A stretch of DNA of 64,000 nucleotides from Paraphysoderma sedebokerense (lineage: Eukaryota > Blastocladiomycota > Physodermatomycetes > Physodermatales > Physodermataceae), in contig JAHLJZ010000006.1 of assembly GCA_025602915.1 (NCBI GenBank), positions 186,001-250,000 on the forward strand, written 5' to 3'. Positions 45,975-58,030 of this stretch are shown here, piece after piece (position 1 is the stretch's first letter; every line of letters begins with the position of its first letter). The position numbers and the translations under genes were made by a program. A model generated the notes under the pieces. That model was not told where the DNA came from and searched no databases. It worked only from the letters and a program-made list of their open reading frames with translations.

Positions 45975-47317
45975 CTACAAGTTCTCCCATAAACTTTTAT
46001 AAGCTTTATCCAACTCGTCTCGAAAAGACTTTCGTTCATTACTTTCAATATCGAACAACCGTATTGGTTTACGTGGTTTGGTAATTGGTGGTGGTCGTAA
46101 AGGTGAATAAGATCTTGCAATCGGTTGCGATTGTGATGGAGGTCTGGTAACAAAGAGGCAGAGCCGGTGTTAAAATTGAGGGTTATTAATTTGTCAAGTT
46201 AGAGTGAACAAATGGGATGGTTACCTTTTTGATTTTAGAGGCGATCGGTTAGTACTGTGATGATCTTTTAATGATTTGGATTTGGTGACAGAAGCTTTTG
46301 ATGTCTCTGACTTTGTCCGTTTATTTGGTGATGGTTCTAGAGTGGTTGATAAATCATTGTTGTACGTTCTTTTACGCGACGACTGAAAGGTGGAAAATTG
46401 TGTTGCTGAATTTGTGATCGGTTTCAATGGAGACTTTAACGTCGACAAAGGCGAAGAAAGATGCAGAGTTATCGGAACCGATCCCGATGACGGTCGTGTA
46501 TTTGAATCCCTCGTCTTTGTGGACTTATTAGATACCTTAGAGGCCGATGTGCGTTTGGATAGTTTTATACGGGGTTTGCTAGTAGTATTACGGCGCTGAG
46601 GTGACAAAGTCTTACGTGGTGATGAGTAGGAACGGTTTGATTGATCGCGGGTCTAATTGATAAATGAATCACAGACAGAATCAATCAGCTGCCAATTTCT
46701 AGGGTGGAGAGTGTTGGATTCTGTGATCGCTTCTTCTGCATAGTTCACTCCCAGCTCATATTCCTCAATCAGTCTGTCCTTTGCTATCGTCTGAGCTCGT
46801 TTTTGCTTTCGGAAGTGGGAGTGGGATAATCACTTACCCTGAACGGATCTAGGCAGCATTCGGCTTTCACCTGTCGTATATATTTCGCAAGTTCATCCAA
46901 TTGTGACTGAAGCTTTTGTTCCTTTTGTGAAATAACGGGATCTAATCATAATATCACAATAAATTTAAATGACAAATTTAATAAACAAATTTGTAGCTGA
47001 GGAGGAGGTTTCAATCATAACGGCAGAAGATTTTAAAGACACCATGTCAAATGTCGAGTATAAAATGGCGCTCTCTGTTACAGAGAGTACATACCGATGG
47101 TGGTGTTGTTCTTTGAAAATGATGTGGGCTTGTTTCTTGCTAATTTATGTTTGGATGACACAGGTTTGCACAGAGATTTGCCAGAGTAGATTTCGTCTTG
47201 GTCGACGTGACGGATAACGAAGGGAGGCGGGAACGATGTGCTTTTAGATTTCGATTTTCTTGATGAAGTATTTGATTGAGGATGGCGACGGGATGACGCT
47301 GGTTGCGAGGGCATCAT
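45975..47317 (-). CDS. Basic Ser/Pro/Lys-rich protein, unknown
   Basis: The start at 47317 reads MMPSQPASSRRHPQSNTSS, then a basic disordered stretch with KHKLARNKPTSFSKNN. A short coiled-coil exon follows (EQKLQSQLDELAKYIRQVKA), then a long Ser/Pro/Lys-rich region (RRNTTSKPRIKLSKRTSASK; EPSPNKRTKSETSK). The last exon ends in the more conserved-looking LFDIESNERKSFRDELDKAY plus KSLWENL, with the stop at 45975-45977. Repeated SP sites with nearby basic residues suggest a CDK-phosphorylated nuclear or kinetochore protein, but this is inference and I cannot name a family. It shares a 184-bp divergent promoter with BET1. Confidence 0.55.
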
Positions 47318-47501
47318 TATTGTACAGAAATAGATAGAATATAGATAGTTTGTATATGTGTGGATGAGGGACTTAAATGCCGACTCGTCTTTTCGCAACG
47401 GCGTCTGTTCAGTCTGTTCCATCCTCATTTCTCGTTAGATACAAATACATTCATCTCATCCACACAATCCAACTATACAAGGACACATAACATCGCCCTC
47501 G
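47318..47501. promoter_or_regulatory. Short bidirectional promoter (unknown basic protein / BET1)
   Basis: Only 184 bp separates the two divergent start codons, so the genes must share regulatory sequence. No distinct motif was recognised in it. Confidence 0.45.
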
Positions 47502-48259
47502 ATGAATAGATACGGACCACAGCCGACACAACGGTGCATTCCCCTTTCCTTTCTCTCTATCCCCCTCTGTCTCTGGAGTCACTCACTCACTTTCCCGCTC
47601 CAACTTCGCTTTTAATCCACACATGTAGGAATTCTAGACCATACTCTTCCGTCCCCTCGTCGTCTTCCTCCAATCCCAATCATGACGCACAGTTAAGTGG
47701 AACTCTAGAACGGCAAAACGATAACCAAATGGACAGGTTACATGAGAAGGCCAATTTATTGAAATCTTTAACAATCGACATGGGTAATGAAATTAAGTTG
47801 GGTAACTCAGAGTTAGATGGAATGGTGAGTTGTACAATTTTCTTTTACAAAAGAGAATTATTGCCCGCCTCTCTGCAGTAAAGTCCGACTGTTGCCATTC
47901 GACAACATTGTCGGTTTATACTGGAGTGGCGACCGATAGATGCTTCTGTAAATGATTGAAGCATTGCGTTGGACCTGCCATTGAATTCATGTCATTTACT
48001 AACATCAGCTTTCATGATTTTTTCTTGTTTCGTTTGCCATTCTGTGCGGCCGCTCTATTACTCCAATGATTTTCTACTATTCAATGTATCAATACAGAAC
48101 TCAACTTTCACATCCGCGGGGGGACTACTATCGTCAACTCAGAAACGACTAACAGGACTGCTAAATTCGAATCAAGGTTCATTATACTGCTATCTAACAT
48201 TATTTATAGTGGGAGTATTCATGGTTGGTTACTGGATTGTCAAATCAAAGGAATCGTAA
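47502..48259 (+). CDS. BET1: BET1-type ER-Golgi Qc-SNARE
   Basis: BET1 drives fusion of ER-derived vesicles with the cis-Golgi. Exon 1 (47502 onward) gives MNRYGPQPTQR, and exon 2 begins NSRPYSSVPSSSSSNPN. The SNARE helix runs through LERQNDNQMDRLHEKANLLK, SLTIDMGNEIKLGNSELDGM, then across a 270-bp intron to NSTFTSAGGLLSSTQKRL. A C-terminal membrane anchor (LTLFIVGVFMVGYWIVKS) ends at the TAA 48257-48259. The blocks SLTIDMGNE and YWIVK match BET1 rather than other SNAREs. Confidence 0.88.
47885..47964 (+). ncRNA. Possible structured element inside the BET1 intron
   Basis: The unusually long second BET1 intron contains two stable inverted repeats. CCGAC...GTCGG (47885-47889 with 47910-47914) has an inner GTTG/CAAC. 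ATGCTTC/GAAGCAT (47940-47946 with 47958-47964) has an 11-base loop. It could be an intronic small RNA. No C/D or H/ACA boxes were confirmed, so this is speculative. Confidence 0.15.
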
Positions 48260-48392
48260 GAATGAAGAGAAAAGGACCAAGATAGAATCCGATGATGTAT
48301 CACTGTAATATAAGCTTGACAGCACAAATTGGAACCACTGAAATTTCAATCGAAAAATATTATTGAAGATTTCTTTATTATATTAGCAAGTC

Positions 48393-51300
48393 CTACACCA
48401 ACACGTCCCCATTTTCAGTTCTCTTCCTCTTTCCATTTACTTTGCCATTTTCTAAACCGTTCATCCTAGCACCGAAAGAATCATCCTCTTCGCTATCTGA
48501 ATTATCCATCAAGTCGAGGTTACCCAAACTTTCAACGATGGGGTTAAATATATCCATGGCTTGCAGCGTATAATCAACAATGTAAGATTTCGTTATCATG
48601 TCTTCTGCACGAGCAAAATGTCGTTCAGTATACGGTATTAAACCATCTACGAGCTGTGATTTCATTCAACAAAGATAAAAATGAACTATTAGCATTCAAA
48701 ATCTTCAGATAAAATACAAGCAAGGAAAAGCATATAGATCACTCTTACCTCTTTTATGCCCGATATTTTCAATAACGCATCCGGAGAATAAGATTCAAAA
48801 ATGCATCGCAAGACAGTTTGCGCCACAATCGTATTCCTTGAATTTGTATTCCAGTCTCGTATATATTCTAATAACGTTTTGATATCAGCTAAATCGAATG
48901 ATCCGAGGACGGAATCCACGGCTTTGGATCCGGTGATGCTATCTTCTACAGATGATTTATGCATATCGGAGTAAAGCAACACGAAACAAATCTTATATTA
49001 GAAACGATTAAAGGAATAAGAACAGAAAAAAAAGACAATACCATCTGTTTTTGCCTTCATTACGTCTGAGAATATTCTCAACAGTCGCCGCGGTTGATTA
49101 AGTGACATGGCTAAAAGAATTGCGTTACGGTAATCCCTCTTCAGCAAAAAGTTGGACAGATCTTGCTCCCTAGAGTAAAAAGTAAAAACACTTGATAAGT
49201 CCCCTGTTTCTTGCAGAACACGATAGAATCCACTGTGATCACATTGAGAAAGATTTCAACATACTTTAATATCCTATCCTCCTCTTCTTTTATCTTTTCC
49301 TCCTCTTCGATTAATGTGTAATCTTCCCAAAAGTTTATCACAGAATCAGCACCACCAGTAGCAACGACGTGCTCATCATTGCGCACTGCTAACGCCCACG
49401 CTTTATCTTCATGATTGTCAAGTGTAGTGACACATTCGTTAGTTTTGATCGTCCACAATTTGGCGAGTCCGTCTGAACCAGTCGATAAAAGTTGAGTTCC
49501 ACTTGTAAGAAACGATACTTTGAGGACAGAGTTTGTATGTCCTTCGAATGTCTGGTTGAGGCCATATTAAGTCAGCTGGTACAAAGGAAGAACGAATGCG
49601 AGAAAAGAATACAATAACAAACCTTCAAACAAGAGTAATCTGAAATTGACCAAATTCGAATCGTTTTGTCACCAGAGCAAGTAGCCAAAACTTGATCGAC
49701 GGGCGAAAACTGTACATCCCACACACCGCGTTTATGACCCTTGCATACACCAAGTAAAGCTCCATCGGCGGCAGACCACACCTATAATAAATGTTAATCG
49801 CGCGGTTGTTGGGGGGATACTTCCAGAATCGAATGTACCTTGGCAGTCTTATCTTGTGACCCTGTTGCAAAAATTTTGTCGTTAGGAGCAATGGCTATTG
49901 AGTTGATATCTTTATCGTGGGCTCTGACAGTGTACATAGATTTTGGCTTTGCAGGCTCGGTTACATCACCATCTACATAAAGCGTAATAGGTTAATGAGC
50001 AATTTCAGTATTTTAGAATTCAAGGACAAAAAAACGTACTGAGTGATGAAATATCCCAACACTTGATTGTTCTATCTTGACTCCCTGTAATGACAAACAA
50101 TTTCGACTTCCGTGAAATAGAAATCGCACCGATAGCTTCTGCATGTCCGACCAATACGCCGATACATTTGCACCTGAAAATCAATTGAGTAAGCGTAGAG
50201 TCACCTGACATGTTAGAGAATATAATTCCAACCTTTCTTCCGATATCTCAGAACCCAAATCCAACGACCAAATTCTTGCCGTATGATCTTTAGATCCAGA
50301 AACCATCATTGTCCCATCGTTTGAGTTGTCCAGACAAAATACAATGTCTTTATGGCCATGCACGATATCACATTCGGAGGTTTGTGTGTTGAAGATACGA
50401 ATTTGCTCACTGTTCGTAGCGACAGCGATATGTGATGAATTCTCACCAATATAAGTTAAATCTATAATTTCGTCATTATATCCAATTATTTGTTTACTCC
50501 TTTTGAAATCGTTCGACACGTCGTAGAATAAAAAGTTTTGATCGCTTGTGACTCCAACCAATCTGTTCGCGGTTTTGTTGTAACTACGAAAAAATTTATG
50601 TCAACCTATACATCCATCTACAACTGAGGAAACGAATAACATACACAACGTCCAATAGTTGATGTTTGATGTTGACTTCATGCTTTTCAAATACGCAATC
50701 TTGCGTTTCTATATTCCATACTCGGATCATACCTGCATTCCGATAAAAATTAATGAATCATCATTCAAAATAACTCTCGTACGGAATACATACCTTTCTC
50801 GCCACCAGTAAAGTAGTACTTATCCAAAGCGGTTTCTTGCACACCAGGTATTTGGGCAGATGTTTCCAAGTAACCGACTGCTTCGAGGCTCTACAGATGA
50901 AATCAGTAAAAACTCACTACTCATTCGATTTTACAACATTGTGTCTACCTCGTAAGCCGGTATCGTCTTGATCAACTTCTTGCTCTTGGTATCCCAAACG
51001 CTGACAACTTTATCTCTAGCGGCGCTCAGCAGAGTACTACCGTCGGAAGAAATATCTAATCCACGAACGACACTGACATGATTTTCTAAAACGGCGATAC
51101 ATCTGGACCGAAACCACTTTGATTAACGAAACCATCTTTTTCCCAGCAGAAACGAAATGTACATACTTCCTTGTCATTAAATCCCATATCCTTACAGTAC
51201 AGTCGTCACTACCAGAAAATAATTTCCATTGCTGATCTTTCATGTGAAATTTGACTGCGCTGATAACACCCCGATGTCCTTTCAAATTATGGGTGCAAAA

Positions 51301-51938
51301 ACCTTTGTCGGTGTCCCATACTTTGATTGTACTATCTGCCGATCCAGTTGCAACCAACGTTGAAGTGTGGTCGAAATCCATGACAATAACCGGAGCTTCA
51401 TGAGCCTATATTAGAGAAAGAATATTATGTCAATGTACCTTGGATAAACTGGAAGTGAACGAGTTAGTGCGAACCTTCCATTGTCTGACAACTTGTCCGG
51501 TTGTTAAATCCCACAATGTAAGAAGTAAGCTCCGACTAGCGCTACATAACTGCGTCCCGTTCGGTTTCACTGCAAAACAAGTGACTACTTCCGTATCCTA
51601 TAAGTGATTAATTTAATCGTACATTCAATCTTAGCGCCTATTAAGAGTCTCGGATTCTGGAAGACAAATGAAATTACCCCTTTCAATCGATGAACATCAT
51701 TTCCAGATTCAATTTCCATCACGTTGATATCTTCTCCAATGGAGCTAATGAGATATTTTCCGTCATGTGTAATTGACGCTTTCCCGCCGGTGTAAATCGG
51801 TTTGAGGGTCTTGACTGCCTTGAAACTGTTGGAAGGTCAGAATGATACTTAAAGGCCCAATAAAGTAGACCAGACACATAAAGAACTCCAATTATACCTA
51901 GTCTTTAGTTTCAACTTTGAGTTAGTAATCGGTGCCAT
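48393..51938 (-). CDS. UTP13: UTP13 / TBL3, U3 snoRNP WD-repeat protein
   Basis: UTP13 belongs to the UTP-B module of the small-subunit processome and is required for 18S rRNA maturation. The start at 51938 gives MAPITNSKLKLKTRF. Many exons encode about 12-13 WD repeats, for example LVATGSADSTIKVWDTDKGF, LFSGSDDCTVRIWDLMTRK, MVSGSKDHTARIWSLDLGSE, VITGSQDRTIKCWDIS and VLATCSGDKTIRIWSISDYS. The C-terminal Utp13 domain (DYRNAILLAMSLNQPRRLLR; IVAQTVLRCIFESYSPDALL) ends with a basic nuclear-signal-like KVNGKRKRTENGD and a stop at 48393-48395. The architecture is exactly that of TBL3. Confidence 0.93.
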
Positions 51939-52115
51939 ATTTGATTCGAACCTGAAAGATAGTTCGACTTGACTTTGATATCTGAACTGGTTGTAAAACT
52001 TGTTTATTTTACACGTGATTCAATGTCACATAGCGACCAAGGTCCATCCCCATTACTGATAAACATCACTTTGACATTCACTGAGCAACTTCATTTGTTA
52101 TACAGACATTTCAAA
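51939..52115. promoter_or_regulatory. Bidirectional promoter UTP13 / ISY1 with CACGTG
   Basis: A 177-bp gap lies between divergent start codons. A CACGTG at 52012-52017 stands roughly in the middle and could serve both genes. Confidence 0.5.
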
Positions 52116-53261
52116 ATGGCAAGAAACGAGGAAAAGGTATTATGACGGCCCTTCCTTAACGATGGTCACTACTATCTCTAAGTTAATCTTTATGACTTAA
52201 CGTTACCGCTCTGATCTAGGCACAATCGATGCTGTATCGGTTCAGGGAGGTGGAGATGGCGGAGTTGGGTCTATTAAAGAAAGACAAGCGACCTCGATTA
52301 GCGTCTGAGGTGGAGTCATTGCCAGAAGCTGAGCGATGGCGAAGTCAGATTCTGCGAGAAATATCCAAGAAAGTGGCCAAAATTCAAGATCGTATGTTGT
52401 GTTTGCTCGCAGTTCCAATGCGGTACTTATAGATTGATGATTGATGCCTGTTTTTAATAACGATGTTTATTTTATGTTAGCTGGATTGAACGATTATCAG
52501 ATTAGAGATCTTAACGACGAAATCAACAAACTGATACGAGAGAAAGGCCACTGGGAGTATCGAATCAAACAATTAGGAGGGCCTGACTACAGGGTTGGTG
52601 TCAATCAAATGGTGTACCTCACTTTTATAGTACTGACATATTCTTAATTTGGAAATAGAAAATTGCCCCTCGAATGCTGGACAGCGAGGGAAGGGAAGTA
52701 CCTGGTAATCGCGGATACAGATATTTTGGTCGGGCGAAGGAATTGCCTGGGGTGAAAGAGTTGTTCGAAGAAGAAGGTATATTCCACGATACTTTCCACT
52801 TTTCTCTCACTCTAATTGATTCATATATTCACTTCCGCGTTACCTTAATCATCTTTAGAACAAGAAGAACACAAAAAGACTAGGCACGAACTATACAAGA
52901 AGGTGGATGCAGATTATTACGGGTACAGAGACGAAGATGATGGAGCTTTGGTATCATATGAAGCAGAAGTTGAAGAAAGACGTAAAAATCTTAATCTCGC
53001 CTTAGCTTTAAATTCTCTAGATTATGTATTCTCTAACCTGATTTCAACAACATAGTGTACGCAGATCATCTAGCGAAAATGTCGAATATCCCGCCAACAA
53101 CGAGTAAGGAGCCGACTGGTGACATTGATGAAATTCTGAATTCGGCTGTAGCGACGAGTTATGTTTCATATGTTCCATTTATACCATCTCAAAAAGATGT
53201 GGAGGATTGGATGCTGAGAAGGAGGAAGCAGGAAATTATAGATAGATACTTAGGGGAATAA
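52116..53261 (+). CDS. ISY1: Pre-mRNA splicing factor ISY1
   Basis: ISY1 is a spliceosomal NineTeen-complex (Prp19-associated) protein that acts at the first catalytic step. The start at 52116 gives [20 protein letters not shown], then [78 protein letters not shown] and [16 protein letters not shown]. The C-terminus ends [20 protein letters not shown] at the TAA 53259-53261. Six or seven exons. It matches animal ISY1 nearly residue for residue in the first 150 positions. Confidence 0.95.
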
Positions 53262-53406
53262 ATGACTCCTTTTACATTTGCGCAAAATTAAGAGCACTCT
53301 GCAGTAATTTTTGTATCTTTAATTCCCTGAGATATGGGTCGTCGATTTCCAGATGCGCTTTCACCAAGTCATGAATTTAGCACTTATACGTCAGCTTCAA
53401 TTCCTT

Positions 53407-54815
53407 TTATTCGCTGAACTTGATATACAATGGCACATGATTTGTCCTCTGATATACAAAATTGCCTTTCTGTATTGGTTTATCGATCCCGTTCTCAGGA
53501 TTGGGCAACAAGTGTGACGACTTAGAAACAGTTGTAGACGGGGGAGGAGGGAGAGATGACTGAATTTCATGTCAACAATAGTGGTTACATTATACCTTCA
53601 AGCTGAACAGAGTAAAATGAAAATAGAGACTTACAGGTCGGTTGGGAGTATAAAAATTTAATGCAGCCCATAACGGATATTTTGATTCGATTTCTATAAT
53701 TCTGTTTTCTAGCTGTTTGATGATATGATGTGGTTTTGCCGAAAGATCTAGATGAGATAAGAGATGGTGAACAATGCATAAATCGAGATACATTCATCAT
53801 TCAAAATAGATAACGAAGAGTACCACTGTCGTCGTCCCCAGATGTCAATCGTCGTAGGATCGCGTGCTGTAAGTACTCCTCTCCCTGCCGAATATTTAAA
53901 GTGATATGAGCTAGCCGGAATACAAAAATTCACAAGAAGTTGGGAAACCACAATCCGTCCTTTACTTACCAATACCGGTATGTTATGTTGAACCCATACG
54001 GCATACTCTTCTTCTATTTCATTCAATCTGTTAAGCAGCACTTCAAACCGTTCCGTTATGTTGAGAGTCTGCGTTTTTGACAGAGCTGCGACCGACAATG
54101 AACAAAGGGAATAACCAAAGAGCAAATGGTTTTGTCAAAGTCAACTTAGCAATCTCCCTCATCCGAACCAAGGCCGGCGTACCGAATTTAATACCCAGAT
54201 AATTCATCAAATTTTTCACTCGTTCTTTCAACCCTTCTTCAACGTCGTTCAATCCATCAGGTACCACCAATTTCCCTTGCTGATGTAACTTCTGTAATTC
54301 CCTTTGCATCATATTATTCCCATAATTCCTATACGCTAACGATCCAGCACCATATGTACTCCTGATTAATGAAGCTGCTGTGTTATTCACCACCGCCCGT
54401 TTCATTTGTACAGTACGATCGATGTTTGCTGGGTGTACCCTAGAACATAGAGGTTCTAATAGTCCAAAGGAAATTCATACTTGTTATTGTCAATGTCAAC
54501 AGATCGGCATCAATGTCGTTTTCGTCAGAAGACATCTTGAACTCTTGCAATTCCTATGTGATTGTTGCGACAAAATTCATACCATTTTCATCGCCAATTT
54601 GCATCTGCTGAGAATATTCTTGATCTACAAATTCTCGTTGGTTGCTCTCATCTATTCGTTGTCGATTCAGCAGGATCATACTGTCGATTCGTGTTTGTAA
54701 CTGGTTGAACAGACGAACAAAATATGTAAGACAAGGATCTGATTGTAAAGGGTTAATATCTACACACCTCAGAATTTGATTCTCTTAAAACAACATCATC
54801 TGTATCGGTATCCAT
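53407..54815 (-). CDS. MBIP-like protein (ATAC acetyltransferase complex type)
   Basis: The start at 54815 gives MDTDTDDVVLRESNSE, then LQTRIDSMILLNRQRIDESN and QREFVDQ, comparable to IDRRISAFIERKQAEINENN-VREF of animal MBIP. It continues IDRTVQMKRAVVN, STYGAG, then EERVKNLMNYLGI and ITERFEVLLNRLNEIEEEYA, comparable to the IYQRIKKLEDKILELE block. A related segment, IIKQLENRIIEIESKYPLWA, follows, so the region holds two similar helical units. The last exon is PSSLPPPPSTTVSK... ending IKFSE with the stop at 53407-53409. MBIP is a subunit of the GCN5-containing ATAC complex and binds MAP3K12. The resemblance is partial; another coiled-coil family is possible. Confidence 0.5.
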
Positions 54816-55047
54816 GACAAGTAGTCAACGATGGATATTGAATGCAAAAGCTCATGAAAGTTCAAGAGTGAAAGGGGAACTCTGAGGGCTGAATGACACA
54901 CGCACACTGGGTTGTTGCAACAACTGAACTGGAACTGACTGGAAATGTGTACTTGGATTTCATACGATATTACTCAATTTATTTAGAATCACAACAATTA
55001 TTTCATATTTTACATTTCACGGAAAATATAAAGGGAAAATAAGGTTG

Positions 55048-56717
55048 TCATTTGAATTCCTTGTAAGAACGCTTCTCGAAATTCTTCAAAGGATAACGTC
55101 GTTTTTTGCTATTGAAAAATAAAAGATCAGCACAAATCAAAAATGAAGATTCATAAATGAAAATGAAATGATCCGTACCCAACAGGCACACGCTTCTCTA
55201 TTATGCTTCTTTCTTGTAAAGACAGGAATCGATCGGATAAGAGATTGCCTTCAGGCTGCATTATCCAAAAGAAGTATGAGTCAGTATTGAAATTATACCT
55301 CATAATGAAATGATAACAACTCCGTACCTTCAAAGTTCTTAAAGATTCCGAAAGCTCTTCCGTCAACTGAACTTGAGTGGGCAGAGGTGTAAACTTCAGT
55401 TTCGACAACTTCTTCGGCTGCTGTTGCTTTTCTTCTAACTTTCGTTTTTTCTGTATCTGTCTAGTTGTTTGCTTTTTTACTTTTGCGTCAAGCTCTTTTG
55501 TGATATTTTTCAACCTTCATTTTGACAAAATTTAGCATAAGTTTGAAAGCATACAAACAAATCTGCTTACTGGTCGACTTGTTTCAATAAATTCTTTTCC
55601 TCTTTTTTCTTCAGCAATGACTTTTGCTCTTCTTGGAGTCTGAGACGTTTATTGCGTTCCGCCTTTGTAAGGCGTATTTCTGAAATTGACGCATTGACAT
55701 CTCCGTCCGCTTCCAGGTCGTCGATTTCCGATTCCGTTTCTTCGTCGTCTGTACTGCCACTGTCGTCGGTCGCAGGAGGATTGACAGGCACTGGTACCTC
55801 CGCAGCATTTGGTTTGAAAATTGTCTTCTCCAATTTCGCTTTTTCCTCGAGTCTTGTCAATTCTTCTTCAACGGCCACGGTTAATAAATCCTGGTGGTCT
55901 TTGAAAGTCGGATTGTACGACGTGCCAGGGTGACTCGGTTTGACTGCCGCAATGTTAGCTACATTTGGTTCTTTTAGAGTTGTCGGTGGCTACACGAGAA
56001 TTGCATCGAAGTTAGTTGACTCTAGCGTTAAACCAGTGTATGGACATCTCATACCTTCACTTTCCGTGGTTTAACTGGTGCCAAATAATCTGAAATTGGG
56101 TCCACCGGTTCTTCTTCCGGAACCTTCATTGACCAAATATCGTAGGCCCCTTCATCTCCACCCTTGGTTTGCGGTTGAATTTTGGTTGCCGCAGCTTGCT
56201 TATTCTTGGCCAATTTTTGAATTTTCGACTGATCGTGAGCAGACAATTTACGGTCTGCTTTAGGCACTTTCTTGGCAATTCTCTTGACAGGTCGATTCGA
56301 AATTGGTTTTACACCAGTTTCGGGAGGTGTAAGAATCTGATCTATTGTGAGTTTTTTGTGGCGGAACTCGTTTTTGCGGACTGGGGACAATGATGGTTAA
56401 TACATTTTAGTTCGTGACAGCAAAGAGAAAGACGATCCAATTACCATTTTCAGAACCCTTTTTATCGACGACGAACAGATCATCATCTTGCTTCTCGTAC
56501 AATTTACCCCTAATTATTTTACCCGTCAGTAATTTCTCCAGGTGTTCAAACCAAGACAGAAGTAGCGTTACCCTAAAATCTCTTGTTCACGTAATTCGTC
56601 CAAGTTCTTTTCAACGTCCATGATGTCAACATTTCTACGCCAGTTTTTCTTTCCCTTACGGGAAGGCTGCACTCTCGGCTTAATAGGTTCGCTTGGTGGT
56701 GGCGCAATGACTGTCAT
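55048..56717 (-). CDS. NOP53: Ribosome biogenesis protein NOP53
   Basis: NOP53 (GLTSCR2/PICT1) is a nucleolar late 60S factor that recruits the exosome helicase Mtr4 for ITS2 processing. The start at 56717 gives MTVIAPPPSEPIKPRVQPSR with KGKKNWRRNVD. Next come KLYEKQDDDLFVVDKKGS, the AYDIWSMKVPEE segment, HPGTSYNPTFKDHQDLL with the conserved PGxSYNP motif, and ERNKRLRLQEEQKSL. LFTPLP-type and LQERSIIEKRVPVG blocks lead to KRRYPLKNFEKRSYKEFK, with the stop at 55048-55050. The order of motifs is diagnostic. Basic and acidic stretches alternate as expected. Confidence 0.9.
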
Positions 56718-56877
56718 TTTGTATTAGTCGTTAGGTAAGGCCTGCTAGAGAAGGGCATTTCCAGAGACGGGTGAATCGTGTTTACCTGATAATCACGTGA
56801 GCGTTGTAGTGAATTTGAGCGCTACTCCGTCTCGGAACTTGACCGATCTTTTGTTGGTAACATAAATCTGCACAAAA
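56718..56877. promoter_or_regulatory. Bidirectional promoter NOP53 / DCTN6 with TCACGTGA
   Basis: A 160-bp gap between divergent start codons. The palindrome AATCACGTGAG at 56792-56801 (core 56794-56799) lies almost centrally. Confidence 0.5.
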
Positions 56878-57848
56878 ATGTCAACAATTTTATGCCAAGA
56901 AGCCGAAATTAAAGGGAATATTAGTTTAGGTATGGTTTTATACTTCGTTTACCGGTTCTCTTTTATATTATTTTGTTCTTAGCTCTATTTCACTTCATGG
57001 TTAGGTGTCGGGACCGTGGTGCATCCAAAGTGCAGAATAATATCAACGAAAGGTGGGCCAATACTGATCGGTAGGAATAACATTTTCGAAGAAGGCGCTA
57101 CTATTATAAACAAGTATGTGCTGTTGTGTATACCTTTGGGCTTTTGTGTTGAAATTGATGTAGTGGATTCGTTTGACAATCCAAGGATGCACTTAGATTG
57201 ATTCATTAATTTTACAACTTTTATTGCATAACTAATAGCTCGACATCAGGAATGGTCATAGGAGACGAGAACTTGTTTGAAGTCGGTTGCTGTATCCTTT
57301 TGTACACAAGTTTGAAGTCGTTATTTTCTTCGCGCAGGAATTCAACATCGTTATGATGTGCCTCGAGAAACTTAAATATTTCCTTTGACTTAAAATGTTA
57401 CATACAGATGTCGCAGGAAAATATGTGGGACACCACAACATCATAGAGCCGAAAGGTATATACATCGTCGTTACCCAAGGATTGATTCCGCATTCTGACG
57501 CTTAGTACCCAATTCAAATGTCTATTAAGCTTATGTTTCTGAAAACACAACGATTGGAGATAACTGTGTGATTGGAACAGCTTGTACTACAGCTCGAAAC
57601 GAAGTGATCCCGAATGATACCGTGATATTCGGAGGTGACAACATGAAGACTAAAGTGGGTGGATTTGGTACGTTGGGGGGAGGTGCCAATAATGAAAGTA
57701 GGGAAAGTGAAAATGTGTTGCATGCTAGGCATCTCGACTATTTGAGAGAGGTAAGAGAGTATCAAGATAGAGTAATAGCAGGAATACGTAGAGGTCTAAC
57801 TGAATATTTTAGGTACTGCCAAAATACAATCATACAAAGGCGTTGTAG
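56878..57848 (+). CDS. DCTN6: Dynactin subunit 6 (p27)
   Basis: DCTN6 is a left-handed beta-helix subunit of the dynactin pointed-end complex, which links dynein to membrane cargo. The start at 56878 gives MSTILCQEAEIKGNISLG. Exon 2 gives GTVVHPKCRIISTKGGPILI and NNIFEEGATIINN, exon 3 SGMVIGDENLFEVGC, and later exons AGKYVGHHNIIEPKAYVSEN, TTIGDNCVIGTACT and VIPNDTVIFGGDNM. After the intron at 57751 the protein ends EVLPKYNHTKAL with TAG at 57846-57848, matching the family's LPNYHHLKK end. The hexapeptide repeats [LIV]G are visible throughout. Confidence 0.9.
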
Positions 57849-58030
57849 GGTTCTATATCATCCATTTCGTATGGCGGCTACATTACGCAAAGCAATTTGC
57901 GATAATCTCTACATGACGTATGATGATAATGCTGCGTTTTCCAGCTTCAACATTACTTTCGAATTTCCTCGAACTAGGGATGAAGCGATTCAACTATGAC
58001 GCTTGAAAATGACATTTTCAAACATTCAAA

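Noticed and set aside
57751-57999. C-terminal extension of the dynactin p27 frame
   Set aside because: The open frame runs on past 57750, but a good donor there and the resulting EVLPKYNHTKAL ending match the family. The extension is intron plus 3' flank.
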